This document shows, one piece after another, positions 50,088 to 60,932 of a stretch of DNA of 64,000 bases. Source of the stretch: Pyrus communis (lineage: Eukaryota > Streptophyta > Magnoliopsida > Rosales > Rosaceae); the NCBI RefSeq assembly GCF_963583255.1, contig NC_084803.1:9352238-9416237 (forward strand), written 5' to 3'. The position numbers and the translations under genes are program-made. Under the pieces are notes generated by a model. That model did not search any database. It saw only the letters and a list, made by a program, of their open reading frames with translations, and was not told where the DNA came from. How positions within the stretch are numbered: the stretch's first letter is position 1; the number at the start of each line of letters is the position of its first letter.

Positions 50088-53000
50088 ATGTTAGAACAAT
50101 TACTGATATTTACTAGAGGAGGATTAATCCTCTGGACATGCAAAGAGCTTGGAAATGCTCTTAAGGGATCTCCAATCGACACCTTGATCCGATCCTGTCT
50201 TTTGGAGGAACGGTCTGGTTTAGCTTCTTTCGATTACAATGCCCCTGGGGCTGCTTACACTCTCAAATGGACCTTCCACAATGAGCTCGGGCTCGTGTTT
50301 GTCGCTGTTTATCAGAAGATCCTCCATCTGTTGTATGTGGATGAACTGCTTTCGATGGTGAAACATGAGTTCTCGGAGATTTATGATCCGAAAAGGACAG
50401 TCTATGCTGACTTTGATGAAACTTTTCGACAACTGAAGAAGGAGGCTGAGGCTAGGGCGGAGGAATTGAAGAAGTCAAAGCAGGTGGGTAAGCCTGTGAA
50501 CAATAAGAAGCAAGGGCAGGTGCAGAAGACTGGACTTGGAGGAGACAAGAAAAAAAATGAAGGTGGTTTGGCAAGTGATGGCGGGGATGGTGATAATATG
50601 AAAGGCCGTAAATTGGAGAATGGGATCTCCAATGGTAATCACGTGGATTTCAAAGAATCTAATGGTACTGCTAACGGAAAAGAAAATACTAGTTCCAATC
50701 TTGGGGCTTTTGATGTAAATAAGCTTCAGAAACTTAGGTCGAAGGCTGGGAAGAAGACAGAAAAAACAGCTACTGTTGATAGCAAGGGCTCCAAGGCTGA
50801 GCCAAAAAAGAAGATAACAAAGAAGAATAGAGTTTGGGATGATAAACCTCCTGAGTCGAAACTGGATTTTACGGATCCTGTGGGTGAGAATGGAGACAAC
50901 AATATTGAGGTCGTGGCAGCAGATCATGGTGAAAGTATGATGGACAAAGAAGAGGATTTCAGTAGTGAAAGTGAGGAGGAAGAGGAAGAGGATGTTGGGA
51001 AGGAAAGCAAGCCTGATAAGCAAAAGAAGGGGTGGTTTTCATCTATGTTCCAGAGGTAAATCTTTTGGAAATATATGATATTTGTTATGTTGAATTGACT
51101 TTTTGAGTCGATGAAACTAACTGCTATTGAGATGGCTCATCACTCCGTTTCTCTTTGTCTCGATAAATCTGAAATGGCTTATGTTTTCTTGTATTCTCAA
51201 GCCAGTTTCATCAGACTATTAGGTTGTTACATAATTTTTATGCATCTTTTGCTTGTTTGTATTCAGTATTGCTGGCAAGGCAAACTTGGAGAGGTCTGAC
51301 CTGGAACCAGCTTTGAAAGCTCTCAAGGATAGGCTCATGACTAAGAACGTGGTATGCTCTTGAACTATTCTATTTCCCATTAGTAATCTGAAGTTTATTT
51401 TATCAGTAACTTTCAAGTTTTTAGATTGATGGTACAATCCTTTTCAATATTTGTCGCCTTGTACTACAGTATTTTCACTCTTATTGAGCCGTCTAATATG
51501 AATTTGTGCTGTTGCATTTGTAGGCCGAGGAGATTGCTGAGAAGCTTTGTGAATCAGTGGCAGCTAGTCTTGAGGGGAAAAAGCTGGCTTCGTTCACAAG
51601 AATATCTTCTACTGTGCAGGTTTGTTGATTAGTTCTCTTCATTCCTCCAATATCCAGTCTTCCAGTTTGGCTTGTCATTATTCATTTTTTATCATGTTAT
51701 AAGATTAATATTGGGCATGTGAAACTTACTGCAGACTGCGATGGAAGATGCCCTTGTTCGTATTTTAACTCCCAGGCGCTCTATTGATATACTGAGGGAT
51801 GTGCATGCTGCCAAGGAACAAAGGAAGCCGTATGTCGTCGTTTTTGTTGGTGTCAATGGAGTGGGGAAATCTACCAATTTGGCTAAGGTTGAGCTGAATT
51901 CTTTTCTGTTTACGTTAAAGCATGCCTCTTTACTGATGGACCGATGGTTTTATTAACCAATTGCACCGTGCAGGTTGCTTATTGGCTTCAACAGCATAAC
52001 GTCAGTGTTATGATGGCTGCCTGCGATACATTTCGATCTGGAGCTGTGGAGCAGCTGCGTACTCATGCACGTAGACTCCAGGTATCATATTACAGGATTC
52101 ACATTCATTTGGGAAAGACTAATAATGGTTCTTTGGATAAAAACAATTAATTTTCTGTCTTGACCTTCATAATTAACATGTAACCAAACCTTCCATCTCA
52201 GATCCCTATTTTTGAGAAGGGATACGAGAAAGATCCTGCAGTTGTGGCTAAGGAAGCAATCCAGGAGGCCACACACAATGGTTCTGATGTGGTTCTTGTT
52301 GATACTGCTGGTCGTATGCAGGTACTGTATTTCTTGTTCTATAGCAGAATGGTTGAGCATCTGTATTTACTGTTTTGATGTACATGCTAAGATTATCTGA
52401 TGTGTTTACTTTTTTTGTTTATTTTTGTTAATTTTATAATTATATATCTATTACGCCTTTCAGGATAATGAGCCATTGATGAGGGCACTGTCAAAGCTTG
52501 TCAATCTTAACAACCCAGATCTTGTCTTGTTCGTTGGAGAGGCACTGGTTGGGAATGATGCTGTTGATCAGCTTTCGAAGTTTAATCAGGTTTGAGCTCC
52601 ATATTCCTATTCTCGGCTTTTTCTAGTATTATCCAATTATGTTTGTTTCTGTTAGAATTCCTCTGTTCCACATCGGCCAGAAGGTTTGAGAACAAGTTCT
52701 TTAAATAGAATTATCCCACTCTAACACACACCGAGGCCTTTTGGATTAAAACCCCACACCTGACGGATTGAGTAGGTGGCCAAGTGGGGACCATATCGGT
52801 GTTGTTGGAGTGGGCCCATGGCCCATCTACCTGAAATTTAACAGTTTCTGTATCATCATTTGCTTACTGGCTGGTTTCTGATTCCACCTTCCCTGTTCCT
52901 GCAGAAATTAGCGGACCTCTCAACTTCGCAAAACCCTAGATTGATAGATGGGATATTGCTCACTAAGTTCGACACTATTGACGATAAGGTAGACATACGT

Positions 53001-53227
53001 TTTTAATCTGCAATTGCTTATGATTATTATATACTTTTGAGGGCTTCTTTTTCTTTCACTGATTCCGTTAGTTCTAACTGAATTTTGTGGGTATGGTGTA
53101 GGTCGGCGCTGCGCTGTCCATGGTTTACATATCTGGAGCTCCGGTCATGTTTGTCGGGTGCGGGCAGTCGTACACTGACCTCAAGAAGCTGAATGTGAAA
53201 TCTATCGTGAAGACACTCCTGAAATGA
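50088..53227 (+). CDS. SRPRA: Signal recognition particle receptor subunit alpha
   Basis: GTPase of the ER membrane receptor that docks SRP-ribosome complexes for co-translational secretion. Nine coding exons: 50088-51055, 51267-51351, 51524-51619, 51735-51887, 51974-52081, 52202-52321, 52464-52589, 52905-52988 and 53102-53227, giving 621 residues. The N-terminal SRX longin-like domain begins [16 protein letters not shown]; a charged Lys/Glu-rich linker fills about residues 125-320. The NG domain has the P-loop GVNGVGKST (422-430), DTFRSGA (452), DTAGRMQ (504), TKFD (572) and the C-terminal [20 protein letters not shown]. All GTPase motifs are intact. Intron 8 contains a 194-base solo LTR. 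Confidence 0.96.
52650..52843 (+). mobile_element. Small solo LTR (194 bp) in SRP receptor intron 8
   Basis: Starts TGTTAGAATTCC, ends TTTAACA, and is flanked by identical GTTTC at 52645-52649 and 52844-52848. The TGTTA..TAACA ends and TTCCACATCGGCC near the start fit a short LTR of the copia or TRIM type. No internal region remains. It lies wholly inside the intron and leaves both splice sites intact. Confidence 0.8.
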
Positions 53228-54700
53228 GAGACGTTATGTTGCCAAATCTCGTGATTCAAAGCATGCTGATGGTTTATGTTATGAACCGTGTCCTGCTGTT
53301 TGCTGCTATACCTTTAATTTGTATTGTTTCCGTTTGATGACCCTGTGGTGGTGTTGAAAACTTTGGAGGTGAATAAGTCCTTTCGGCTGTAATTTAATTA
53401 ATATCAGGTTTATTAGACGTTGTTCAAATTGCTCTCCTCTCCCACTCTCCAGAAGAATGCCGCAAAATTATTCATAAAAAAAAAAAAAAAATCTTTGGTT
53501 TTTTTAGCCAAAATGGTCTTTGAGATTTGCATAACTCCTCGTTTTGGTCCCTGAGATTGGAAATCAATAGAATTTGCCATCCACCATCAATTATTTTGAT
53601 CATTTCGTGAAAATATCTTTATTCAATAAGAATAAAAAACCAAAATATCTTTAATTTTTGTCAAATCTTTTTGACTAATTGTTTATTAAATTGAGGGTAC
53701 ATTTGTTATTTTGATCCTTATTAACATAATTTTGCACGGAATGACTAAAATGATTGATGGTAGACAATCTTAGGAACCACTTCTATTGATTTCAAATCTC
53801 AAGGACCAAGGTGATGTGTTATGCAAATCTAAATGACCATTTTGGTTAGAAAACCAAATTCTTTGGTGCTCGGTTTAACTGTTAGATTTTAATTTTTGCT
53901 AGACGACTTTTTGACAGTATAAAACTTATCATGTGTTATGTTTGGACAAGAGATTTTCATAATGTTGAGACTTTTAAGTTTCTAACTACTCAAGAACTTT
54001 AGGCTGATTTAAGTTACATTACATAACACCACCAATGAACTACTCGAGCAATATAAGAGTACTCCTCAAATGTTTATTGTGCATTATTTTTACTTGTTAA
54101 TTGAATTTTACCAATTATAATTAAATACTATGCATACAATGACTTAATGACCCAGGCTATTAGATGCCTTTTGTTCATAATTGGCATACAAAATCATCGA
54201 TTCATTTACCTTGTAAAACAAGCAATCCAAGGGTATCACTTTTCTTACCGGACAACTCTTTTCATATTCTTAATTATTCGAGTTCATAGAAAAAGATAAT
54301 CGTATTTGGCTATAAAAGGACTGATAAACATTTTAACTAACTGACCTAACCTACGTCTGCTTAAAAAGGCGTTTCTTGATTCTTCACTTGATTTTTATCC
54401 AAAATTGAAAAAGCGTTTCTTGATTCTTCCCTTGACTTTTATCCAAAATTGAAAAGTTATACAACTCATCATAAATACATAATTGCAGTTTTATGATCAA
54501 GATTGAAATGTAATCACACTCATTGGGAAGGTAAAAAGCCGTTTTAGATTTTTTCTCTAAATAAATTGATTTCACATTTACAGCCCCAGATTTCAAACCA
54601 ACCAAAAGACCCCGACACCAAACTTCAACACTTGTATATATACAAGAACCAACGTACAAAAAAACCCTACAACTTGAAAAATCATAGAACAGAAGCAACA
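53228..54700. other. 3' flank of the SRP receptor gene and spacer
   Basis: About 250 bases of 3' UTR, then a long hairpin MITE (53500-53859), then AT-rich DNA. A short direct duplication of TTTCTTGATTCTTC-CTTGA-TTTTATCCAAAATTGAA occurs at about 54371 and 54416. TATA-like TTGTATATATACAAG precedes the next locus at about 54632. Confidence 0.5.
53500..53859. mobile_element. Long-arm hairpin MITE with 8-bp target duplication
   Basis: Arms of ~130 bases: AGCCAAAATGGTCTTTGAGA then TTTGCATAAC at left, and reverse-complemented AACCAAAATGGTCATTTAGA then TTTGCATAAC at right. Direct copies of TCTTTGGT flank it (53492-53499 and 53860-53867), which fits a hAT- or Mutator-type insertion. Confidence 0.8.
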
Positions 54701-55350
54701 ATGGCCTCCTCCAGAAATTTTCTGTCTGAAGCCAAACACATTCTGGTCGGAGATGAGGACATTTCTTGGAACGTTGATTCTGCCAAAGCCTTGACTCAGT
54801 GGGCTGGGCATAGACGATTCAGAATGTTCACAGTAAGTTCTCACATTTCAATCTCCATCACCCTTATTTTCATATCTACTTAAAATGAAAATATCAATGT
54901 AGCGCTACTTTAAGTCAGTCACTTACTTTTACGCTTTTAAACGTTCTTACTCAATAATGTATTCTGATTGCATGCTAAAATCTGCTTATTTTCTTTTATT
55001 TTTGCTTAATGATATTAAAAACTGAAAACCAAATAGTTATAAAACAATAGTAAGTGTGACATTTTTGTTTTGGTGCCTGCAGAATGGAAAAAGGAGCAAG
55101 GGAGGGACTCCGTGGTGCAAGTGACAAGGAAGCCTATGAGACCTGCGACACTTCAAAGCCAATCAAAGCAGACGTGGAGGAGATCACGTTGGACAAGTCA
55201 GGACCATTCTGCTTCATCAGTGGTGTTAAGGAGCACTGGGACAAAGGCTTAAAGCTCACGGTGGTGGTTCTGTCTGAAAAACATAAGTATGGTTTGGATT
55301 CTCCGTCGCCTGCTCCGGCTGCAGCTCCGTCAGGTAACGCTGCTGCTTGT
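54701..55350 (+). pseudogene. Early nodulin-like (phytocyanin) gene fragment, broken
   Basis: Exon 1 (54701-54832) reads MASSRNFLSEAKHILVGDED through ALTQWAGHRRFRMF. Relatives have a hydrophobic signal peptide between MASSRNF and SEAK that is deleted here. Exon 2 starts near 55083 with EQGRDSVVQVT in one frame, then a one-base loss near 55122-55130 moves the rest (KEAYETCDTSKPIK, DKSGPFCFISGV, GLKLTVVVLSEKH, then SPSPAPAAAPS) to another frame. A Cys of the usual disulphide (H-C-E-K-G in relatives) is Trp here. Without entry signal, frame and disulphide it should not make a working phytocyanin. Confidence 0.8.
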
Positions 55351-55361
55351 GGTTTCAGTTG

Positions 55362-56082
55362 ATGATATATTCTTGCCGGTTGAAGCTTTCCACCTCTATG
55401 ATCGGCTTGGAAGACGTATTCCTCATGAAGAGAGATTCTCAACTCCTAGAGTTCCAGCAATAGTTGAGCTCTGCATCCAGGCTGGGGTTGATGTCCCGGA
55501 ATATCCCACTACAAGGAGAAGAAGGCCAATCATCCGAATTTCGAAGAGTGAATTTGTTGATGCAGATGAAAGTGAGCTACCAGATCCTGACAGTGAAGAA
55601 CCCAAGAGACCAGTTTTGGCTGAAATATTGGATTCGGAGGTAGTAGCCCCCTCTAATGAAGAAGAAACAACTTGCTTGCTGAGGAAACACTACGAGCATG
55701 GGAGCAAATGATGAGAGGAGCCAAGAGGCTGATGAAGATGTATCTGGTGAGGGTTTGCGGGTATTTCCCTGAGGTGCATGTCGGTCCTAGCGGGCACAAG
55801 GCTCAGAACTGTGGGGCCTTCAAACACCAACAACGAAATGGGCAGCATGGCTGGCAGGCGGCCGTGCTCAATGACTTGATACCACCAAGATATGTGTGGC
55901 ATGTTCCAGATGTGAATGGACCGCCATTGGAGCGGGAGCTCAGGAACTTCCATGGGCAAGCCCCTGCGGTTGTCGAAATGTGCATTCATGCGGGAGCTGC
56001 TGTTCCAGAGGAGTACAGACCAACCATGAGGTTGGATGTCGGGATTCCCTCCACTATTAAAGAAGCTGAAATGGTAGTTTGA
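55362..56082 (+). pseudogene. APO-family (accumulation of photosystem one) 3' gene fragment, frameshifted
   Basis: APO proteins are chloroplast RNA-binding factors for photosystem I and other organelle transcripts. This fragment reads DDIFLPVEAFHLYDRLGRRI, RRRRPIIRISKSEFVDADES, then near 55668-55675 loses one base and continues in another frame as LAEETLRAWEQM, RGAKRLMKMYLVRVCGYFPE, GPSGHKAQNCGAFKHQQRNG and ends EAEMVV. The zinc-type motif normally CGYCPEVHVG has Phe for the second Cys. The fragment starts straight after GTGGTTTCAG, which looks like the acceptor end of an APO intron, so only a 3' exon was captured. The first half of APO is missing from the window. Confidence 0.85.
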
Positions 56083-57135
56083 TGAGATGAGTAGTTTGTA
56101 AGTAGAATATCGAAAGAAGGAAAACTTCTTGCAGATGATAAGTTTGTACCATCTTACTTTGTTTTTTCATCCCAAACGAACGAAAATACAGCGGCTCACC
56201 CTTCTACTTTTACCGAAGGAAATCTGACAAAATGTAATAATTCACCGTCTTAACATGTGGTTTGAACAAAAAGCTTGTATTTAAGCTTCAAAGCTCTTAT
56301 ACACATTAGTTGATACCGCTTTTGATCTCTTTGTATGGGCTCGAATAAGTTCTCTTTTCCGGTAGATGTGTACTCTATGTAAAGATAGAGGATATTAAAA
56401 CCCTCCTTTGTCAAATCTTGCAGTGCAGCATTGTTTCTGGTTGATTGTTTCTTTGCATTTACAGTTTTTAGCTACTCGTGTGTGCTTGCTCGGTGTCTTG
56501 GTTCTCTCGGTTTGCTGCATACAGCGGCCTTGAAGCTTTTTTCTCTATACTTGTCGGGGTTTTTTATTTGCCTCCCAGCTTCCGTTGGGGTCAAATTTCT
56601 GGGATTCTCATATGGCTGCTGTGTTCCTCTATCATCTATGCTACCATGCAGGTTAATTATCAATTGTTCTGTCTAGTTTAGTGTTTTGTTGTGCTTTGAT
56701 CCCTCGAGTCTTGACTCTTGATGACTCATAGGTCCCCTTACCGGAAATCCGACGGCGTGCAGGAGAGGGGAGCAAGTGCAAACACCCCTTTTCTTGGCTA
56801 TCCTACTTTCAGGGAAGAAGGTTGAAAGGTGAGGGAAATGTTTCATTTTAATCTGATGGAAGGGTCAATTAGTTGGCCCTTAAAAAGTGATTCAGGGGTA
56901 ATTAAAACCACACAAATAGAACACTCCTATTACCGCTGCTTGAAAAACGGTTAAACACCCAATCTTGTTACACATGTATGCATTCTATTTCTTTCAGGTT
57001 CCCACTTTCTTCTGCCTACAAGCATTGCATTCAGACAGATATAGTTGAAGATAAACGAAGAGAGACAAAGAAATCCCGGGACAACAGAGTCTTTGTTTGA
57101 ACGAGGGAGACGAAAGCTAGAGGAAAATCGAAGCC
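56083..57135. other. Spacer between the chimeric pseudogene and the 57.1-kb gene
   Basis: May include captured APO 3' UTR at its start. Frames at 56431-56681 are hydrophobic in three frames at once and lack family signal. The last ~130 bases are the purine-rich leader of the next gene, possibly after an acceptor at about 56998 (TTTCTTTCAG). Confidence 0.45.
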
Positions 57136-57369
57136 ATGGCACACCAAATGAAGGGTCATTCCCCGGCGCAGCATTCACCGGAGATACTCCATCAGACGAA
57201 GAACGCGCCCTTCTGCCCGATGAAAATGGCGATCGGAGGCTTTGCCGTAGTTGTTACCATCGGTTACTTCACCTTATACAGCAAGAAGAAGCCGGAGGCA
57301 ACTGCATTAGACGTTGCCAAAGTTATCACCGGAACCGCCCATCAAGACAGCACTCACCCCCGCAAATAG
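57136..57369 (+). CDS. 77-residue single-span membrane protein, unnamed
   Basis: Intronless. The start AAGCCATGGCA is a strong plant start context. The N-terminal half is His/Gln-rich and polar; then MKMAIGGFAVVVTIGYFTLY forms one membrane helix, followed by KKKPEATALDVAKVITG and a short polar end. I recall similar small plant proteins of unknown function with the block SKKKPEA; I cannot name it. The orientation would place the KKK side in the cytosol or matrix by the positive-inside rule (inference). Confidence 0.7.
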   Translation: MAHQMKGHSPAQHSPEILHQTKNAPFCPMKMAIGGFAVVVTIGYFTLYSKKKPEATALDVAKVITGTAHQDSTHPRK

Positions 57370-58574
57370 ATTACCACTTCTCACTTCCCTAACTATCAAC
57401 TCCCAACAAAAAGATTTAGATTGGGGTTCTCTGTTATTTTTTTCTCTTCGTTTTTTATTTTTTTATGTAACGCTATATATGTGACTAGCTAAGAACAAAT
57501 AAGGTGTTGCAGGTTCCAAGCCTTCAAGGTCATGTTCTTCTTGTAACCGTGTATTGACGTGCACGAGAAAATACTAGCAGCTGTTTGTTTTATTGGTCTT
57601 GTCGTGTAATATCGATTTTGAACTTGATCTACCACAAAATGTTTATAATGAATTGTCTTGTAGCATGTACCGAGATCATAAATTTGAATTAGTAATTTGC
57701 TCAAAGCACACTCTAAGCAACATAGACGGCATTCTTCGGTTTGGATGACTCAACTGCATGGCTGTCTAGCCGAGACACATTATGTGTGACCTGTCATGGC
57801 GTAAAAAGAACAAGAGTTAGGATTGGGTGATGTTTTTAGGGCTAATTGGATTAATAGTCACCGTGGTGATAGGGTAGGTGGAGGATAGCTCATGTGGCAA
57901 AAAAATTAGGATTTAAGCCCTGTGGTAAAGTTTGTTAGGATTTATGCCTAAAATTGAAAATTTCGTCAACTTTCTATTAATTATTAGCACATGAGCTAGC
58001 CCCATACGTTAACAATTAATGGAGAAGTCTGTTTTAGCCGGATATGTGTATGAAGAGTTTTATTTTAGCCTAATATGTGCGGTTCACGTGTTAATAATTA
58101 ACAAAAAATTGATGAAATTTTTTAATTTAGTGCATAAATCCTAACCACATGAGCTATCTTCCAACTACTCTATCATCATAAAAACTATTAATCCACTTAA
58201 ACCATGTTTTTATATTTAGAAACCAAACGATCACGTGGTCCGGTCATCCGCACCTAGCCCAACCCTAATCGAAGTTTTCGTAGTTAGCCCTCAGCAGCCC
58301 TACCAAAAATTTTCATGGAACATCGTTATTACCAAATGAGCTAAAAAGATAAAAAAGAACGCGTGCGGTGTCATTGGCGGTCTCATCCTCTCACAAACAC
58401 AAAACATCCGAACTCCGATACATTCAACGAATTAAGTAACAGGATAAGCGATATGCCTTGAATTTCTCAGTCCGCATGACTCATGTGCTCCCCAGAGTAC
58501 AAACCCTAACCTCCAAAAATTCACTGAAGAAAAGAAAGGATCAAACTCTCCAAAAATCCGTTCTTTGAATCTCC
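57370..58574. other. Spacer with MITE and acyltransferase promoter
   Basis: 3' UTR of the small membrane protein, a long hairpin MITE (57842-58203) and about 370 bases of promoter/leader for the acyltransferase. No further gene was seen. Confidence 0.5.
57842..58203. mobile_element. Long-arm hairpin MITE
   Basis: Left GGATTAATAGTCACCGTGGT ... GGATAGCTCATGTGG pairs with the right arm whose reverse complement reads GGATTAATAGTTTTTATGAT ... AGATAGCTCATGTGG. The arms extend through AATTTCGTCAA / AATTTCATCAA. Exact ends and target duplication are unclear. Confidence 0.75.
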
Positions 58575-60932
58575 ATGGAAGTTGCTTTTCAACCTTCCCC
58601 TGCAATTATTTGTATTTACCATCTTTATCTATCTGGGTTTTTTTTTGTTTTTTTTTAATAAAGTTAGAAACTTGAGCTAACATCTATGGTTTCTTCAACG
58701 TATCAGGTCAAAGGCAATCGAGGTTTCCGTCAAAGTCATGTTTGTTGCCGGTAATTCTTTTATTTCAGAATTTATCCCCTTTTTCTCTAGCTATTTTCTT
58801 TGATTCCCGTCGTTTTTTTACGGGAAAATATAAATTTGTAATCTTTAATTATGTTGGGAAATTATTAACTTGATGATTCCACAATTTCGCGAGATAAAAA
58901 TTTTAATCTATAATTATATTCGGAATTAGTAGTTTGATGATTCGATAGGCACCTTTTAATCAGAATTTCGTACGAAGAAAATGGTGCTCACGAGTGCGGT
59001 TAAGGAACTAGCTGAAATTTTTGAGATAGTATAATGACAATCTGATTTTTGCAATTAAGCATGCCTTGTCGCTACTAATCGTTGGATTCGACATTTAGGT
59101 GGTTGTACGCAAATAGGGTGAATGTGCTTCAAGGTTAGCCGTGTATAAAATGTGCATTTGAATTATCTGCATTTAACACGCCAGTGCAGCATGCTAGACT
59201 TTCCCTCATCACAACTGTAGAATTAGCCATTGGTAAGCATTCCTTTAGGGCATTCATCCAATGTAGAATGTCTAGTGTCTACCGTACTTGAAAAGACTTC
59301 CTTTTTGTTTTGTTTATTAATCCCGTAGGTAGTATTGCAAGTTATCGACTTCATTAAGCACAAAAGTGTGAAGCAGCACAAACCCATCTGACCCGTCCCA
59401 TTTATTTATGTTGTAACTGCTATGACATTTTTATTTGTAATGCAGCTGTTCGCTTATAAGGGACTTTCTATTGGGTGCTCTCCTCGCAGATGGCCCATTT
59501 CGAGAAATTTAAGCCATTGTAAGTATAGGCTATCTCAGTATAATATGTCATGAGTGATGCTGGCTTATAAGCAATGTACCTTTATGCGTGAATGGACTAT
59601 AAAATCTCATGCCTCTTTGTTTTCCTTCCTCAGTGGCTCATCATAGTGTTTTATGCATTCAAAGGAAACATGGTAGCATATCGTGGTGTGACTTTGATGC
59701 AAAAGAGGAGTTTGGAAGACTGCATTGTAATATTAGATTGCATGACCAAAATAGGTTGTCCAGGTATACAGTTGTACGATCTGCTGAAGCTGGAACCTGT
59801 GATGCTGGCTATCCATTACCAGGTTTCTCTAACCAGTGATTTTCTGTTGTTTCCTCCTTTCTTTAGCAGCCTTATAAATCTGACTGACATCCATTCTTAT
59901 TTTCAAGTGCAGAAGTAAGTATGGTCTCAAGAGTTAGGGGTATTGGCTTTTGTGCCATTACTGCTTTCAATGCCATTTATCTCTTTGTGCTGATGCTGAT
60001 AGTCCATCCTCTTGTGCTGTTATTGGATCGATACAAAAGAAAAGCTCATATTTTTATTGCCAAAATTTGGGCCACTGCTACGATTACACCATTTGTTAGG
60101 ATCAAGTATGAGGGACTGGAGAATTTGCCTCCGCCTGATGCTCCTGCTGTGTATGTTTCCAACCACCAAAGCTTTTTAGACATCTATGTTCTTTTCACAA
60201 TTGGGAGACCCTTTAAGTTTATCAGCAAGACCAGCATATTTCTCTATCCCATTATTGGGTGGGCCATGTTTCTGATGGGTGTAATTCCTTTAAAGCGCAT
60301 GGACAGAAAAAGCCAATTGGTATGCCGTTTCCTTTGTTCCATCTATATATGTTGATCATTATCTAAACAATGGTTTTAAAGTATGTTTGCTTCTGTATAT
60401 AGGAATGCTTTAAGAGTTGCGTAGATCTTATCAAGAAGGGGGCCTCTGTCTTTTTCTTCCCTGAGGGAACACGCAGCAAAGATGGAAAATTAGGTGCTTT
60501 CAAGGTGAGATCTTTTAGGATTCTTTGTTCTTTTGGATGGTTATGTAAAATTGTAAGTAACCAGACTGGAACTTGCAGTTGTTGGTTACGGAGGCATATA
60601 ATGGACAATTGATTTAGTTAGTTTGATCTCATCCATAGTTTTTGTTGCACCATTTGTATAATTTATTTCCTAAGAGGCTTTTCCCCCCTTCTCTTCCTCT
60701 TGTTGTTGACATGCAGAGAGGGGCCTTCAGTCTTGCAGCGAAAACCAAGGTACCAGTAGTTCCAATTACCCTTATAGGAACCGGAAAGATCATGCCTCCG
60801 GGAAGGGAGACTACCTTGAATACTGGAGCTGTTAAAGTTGTTATTCATAAACCTATAGAAGGAAATGATACAGAAGTACTGTGTAGGGAAAGCAGAAACA
60901 TAATCGCTAGTGCACTTGATCGTCAAGGCTGA
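58575..60932 (+). CDS. LPAT1: 1-acyl-sn-glycerol-3-phosphate acyltransferase, chloroplastic (LPAT1/ATS2-like)
   Basis: Second acylation step of plastid glycerolipid synthesis: transfers an acyl group to lysophosphatidic acid to make phosphatidic acid at the inner envelope. Seven exons: 58575-58611, 58707-58750, 59446-59518, 59634-59822, 59913-60319, 60403-60504 and 60717-60932, giving 355 residues, equal to the Arabidopsis protein within a residue or two. The first ~110 residues are Ser/Arg-rich and serve as transit peptide. Two hydrophobic spans follow (FCAITAFNAIYLFVLMLIV, IIGWAMFLMGVI). Catalytic NHQSFLD (NHx4D; His199, Asp204) and FFPEGTRS (Glu271-Gly272) are intact, as are KFISK and VVPITLIGTGKIMP. 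The tiny first exon is the least certain piece. Confidence 0.93.

Noticed and set aside
50475..51023. 182-residue minus-strand frame, very hydrophobic
   Set aside because: Antisense shadow of the Lys/Glu-rich linker of the SRP receptor.
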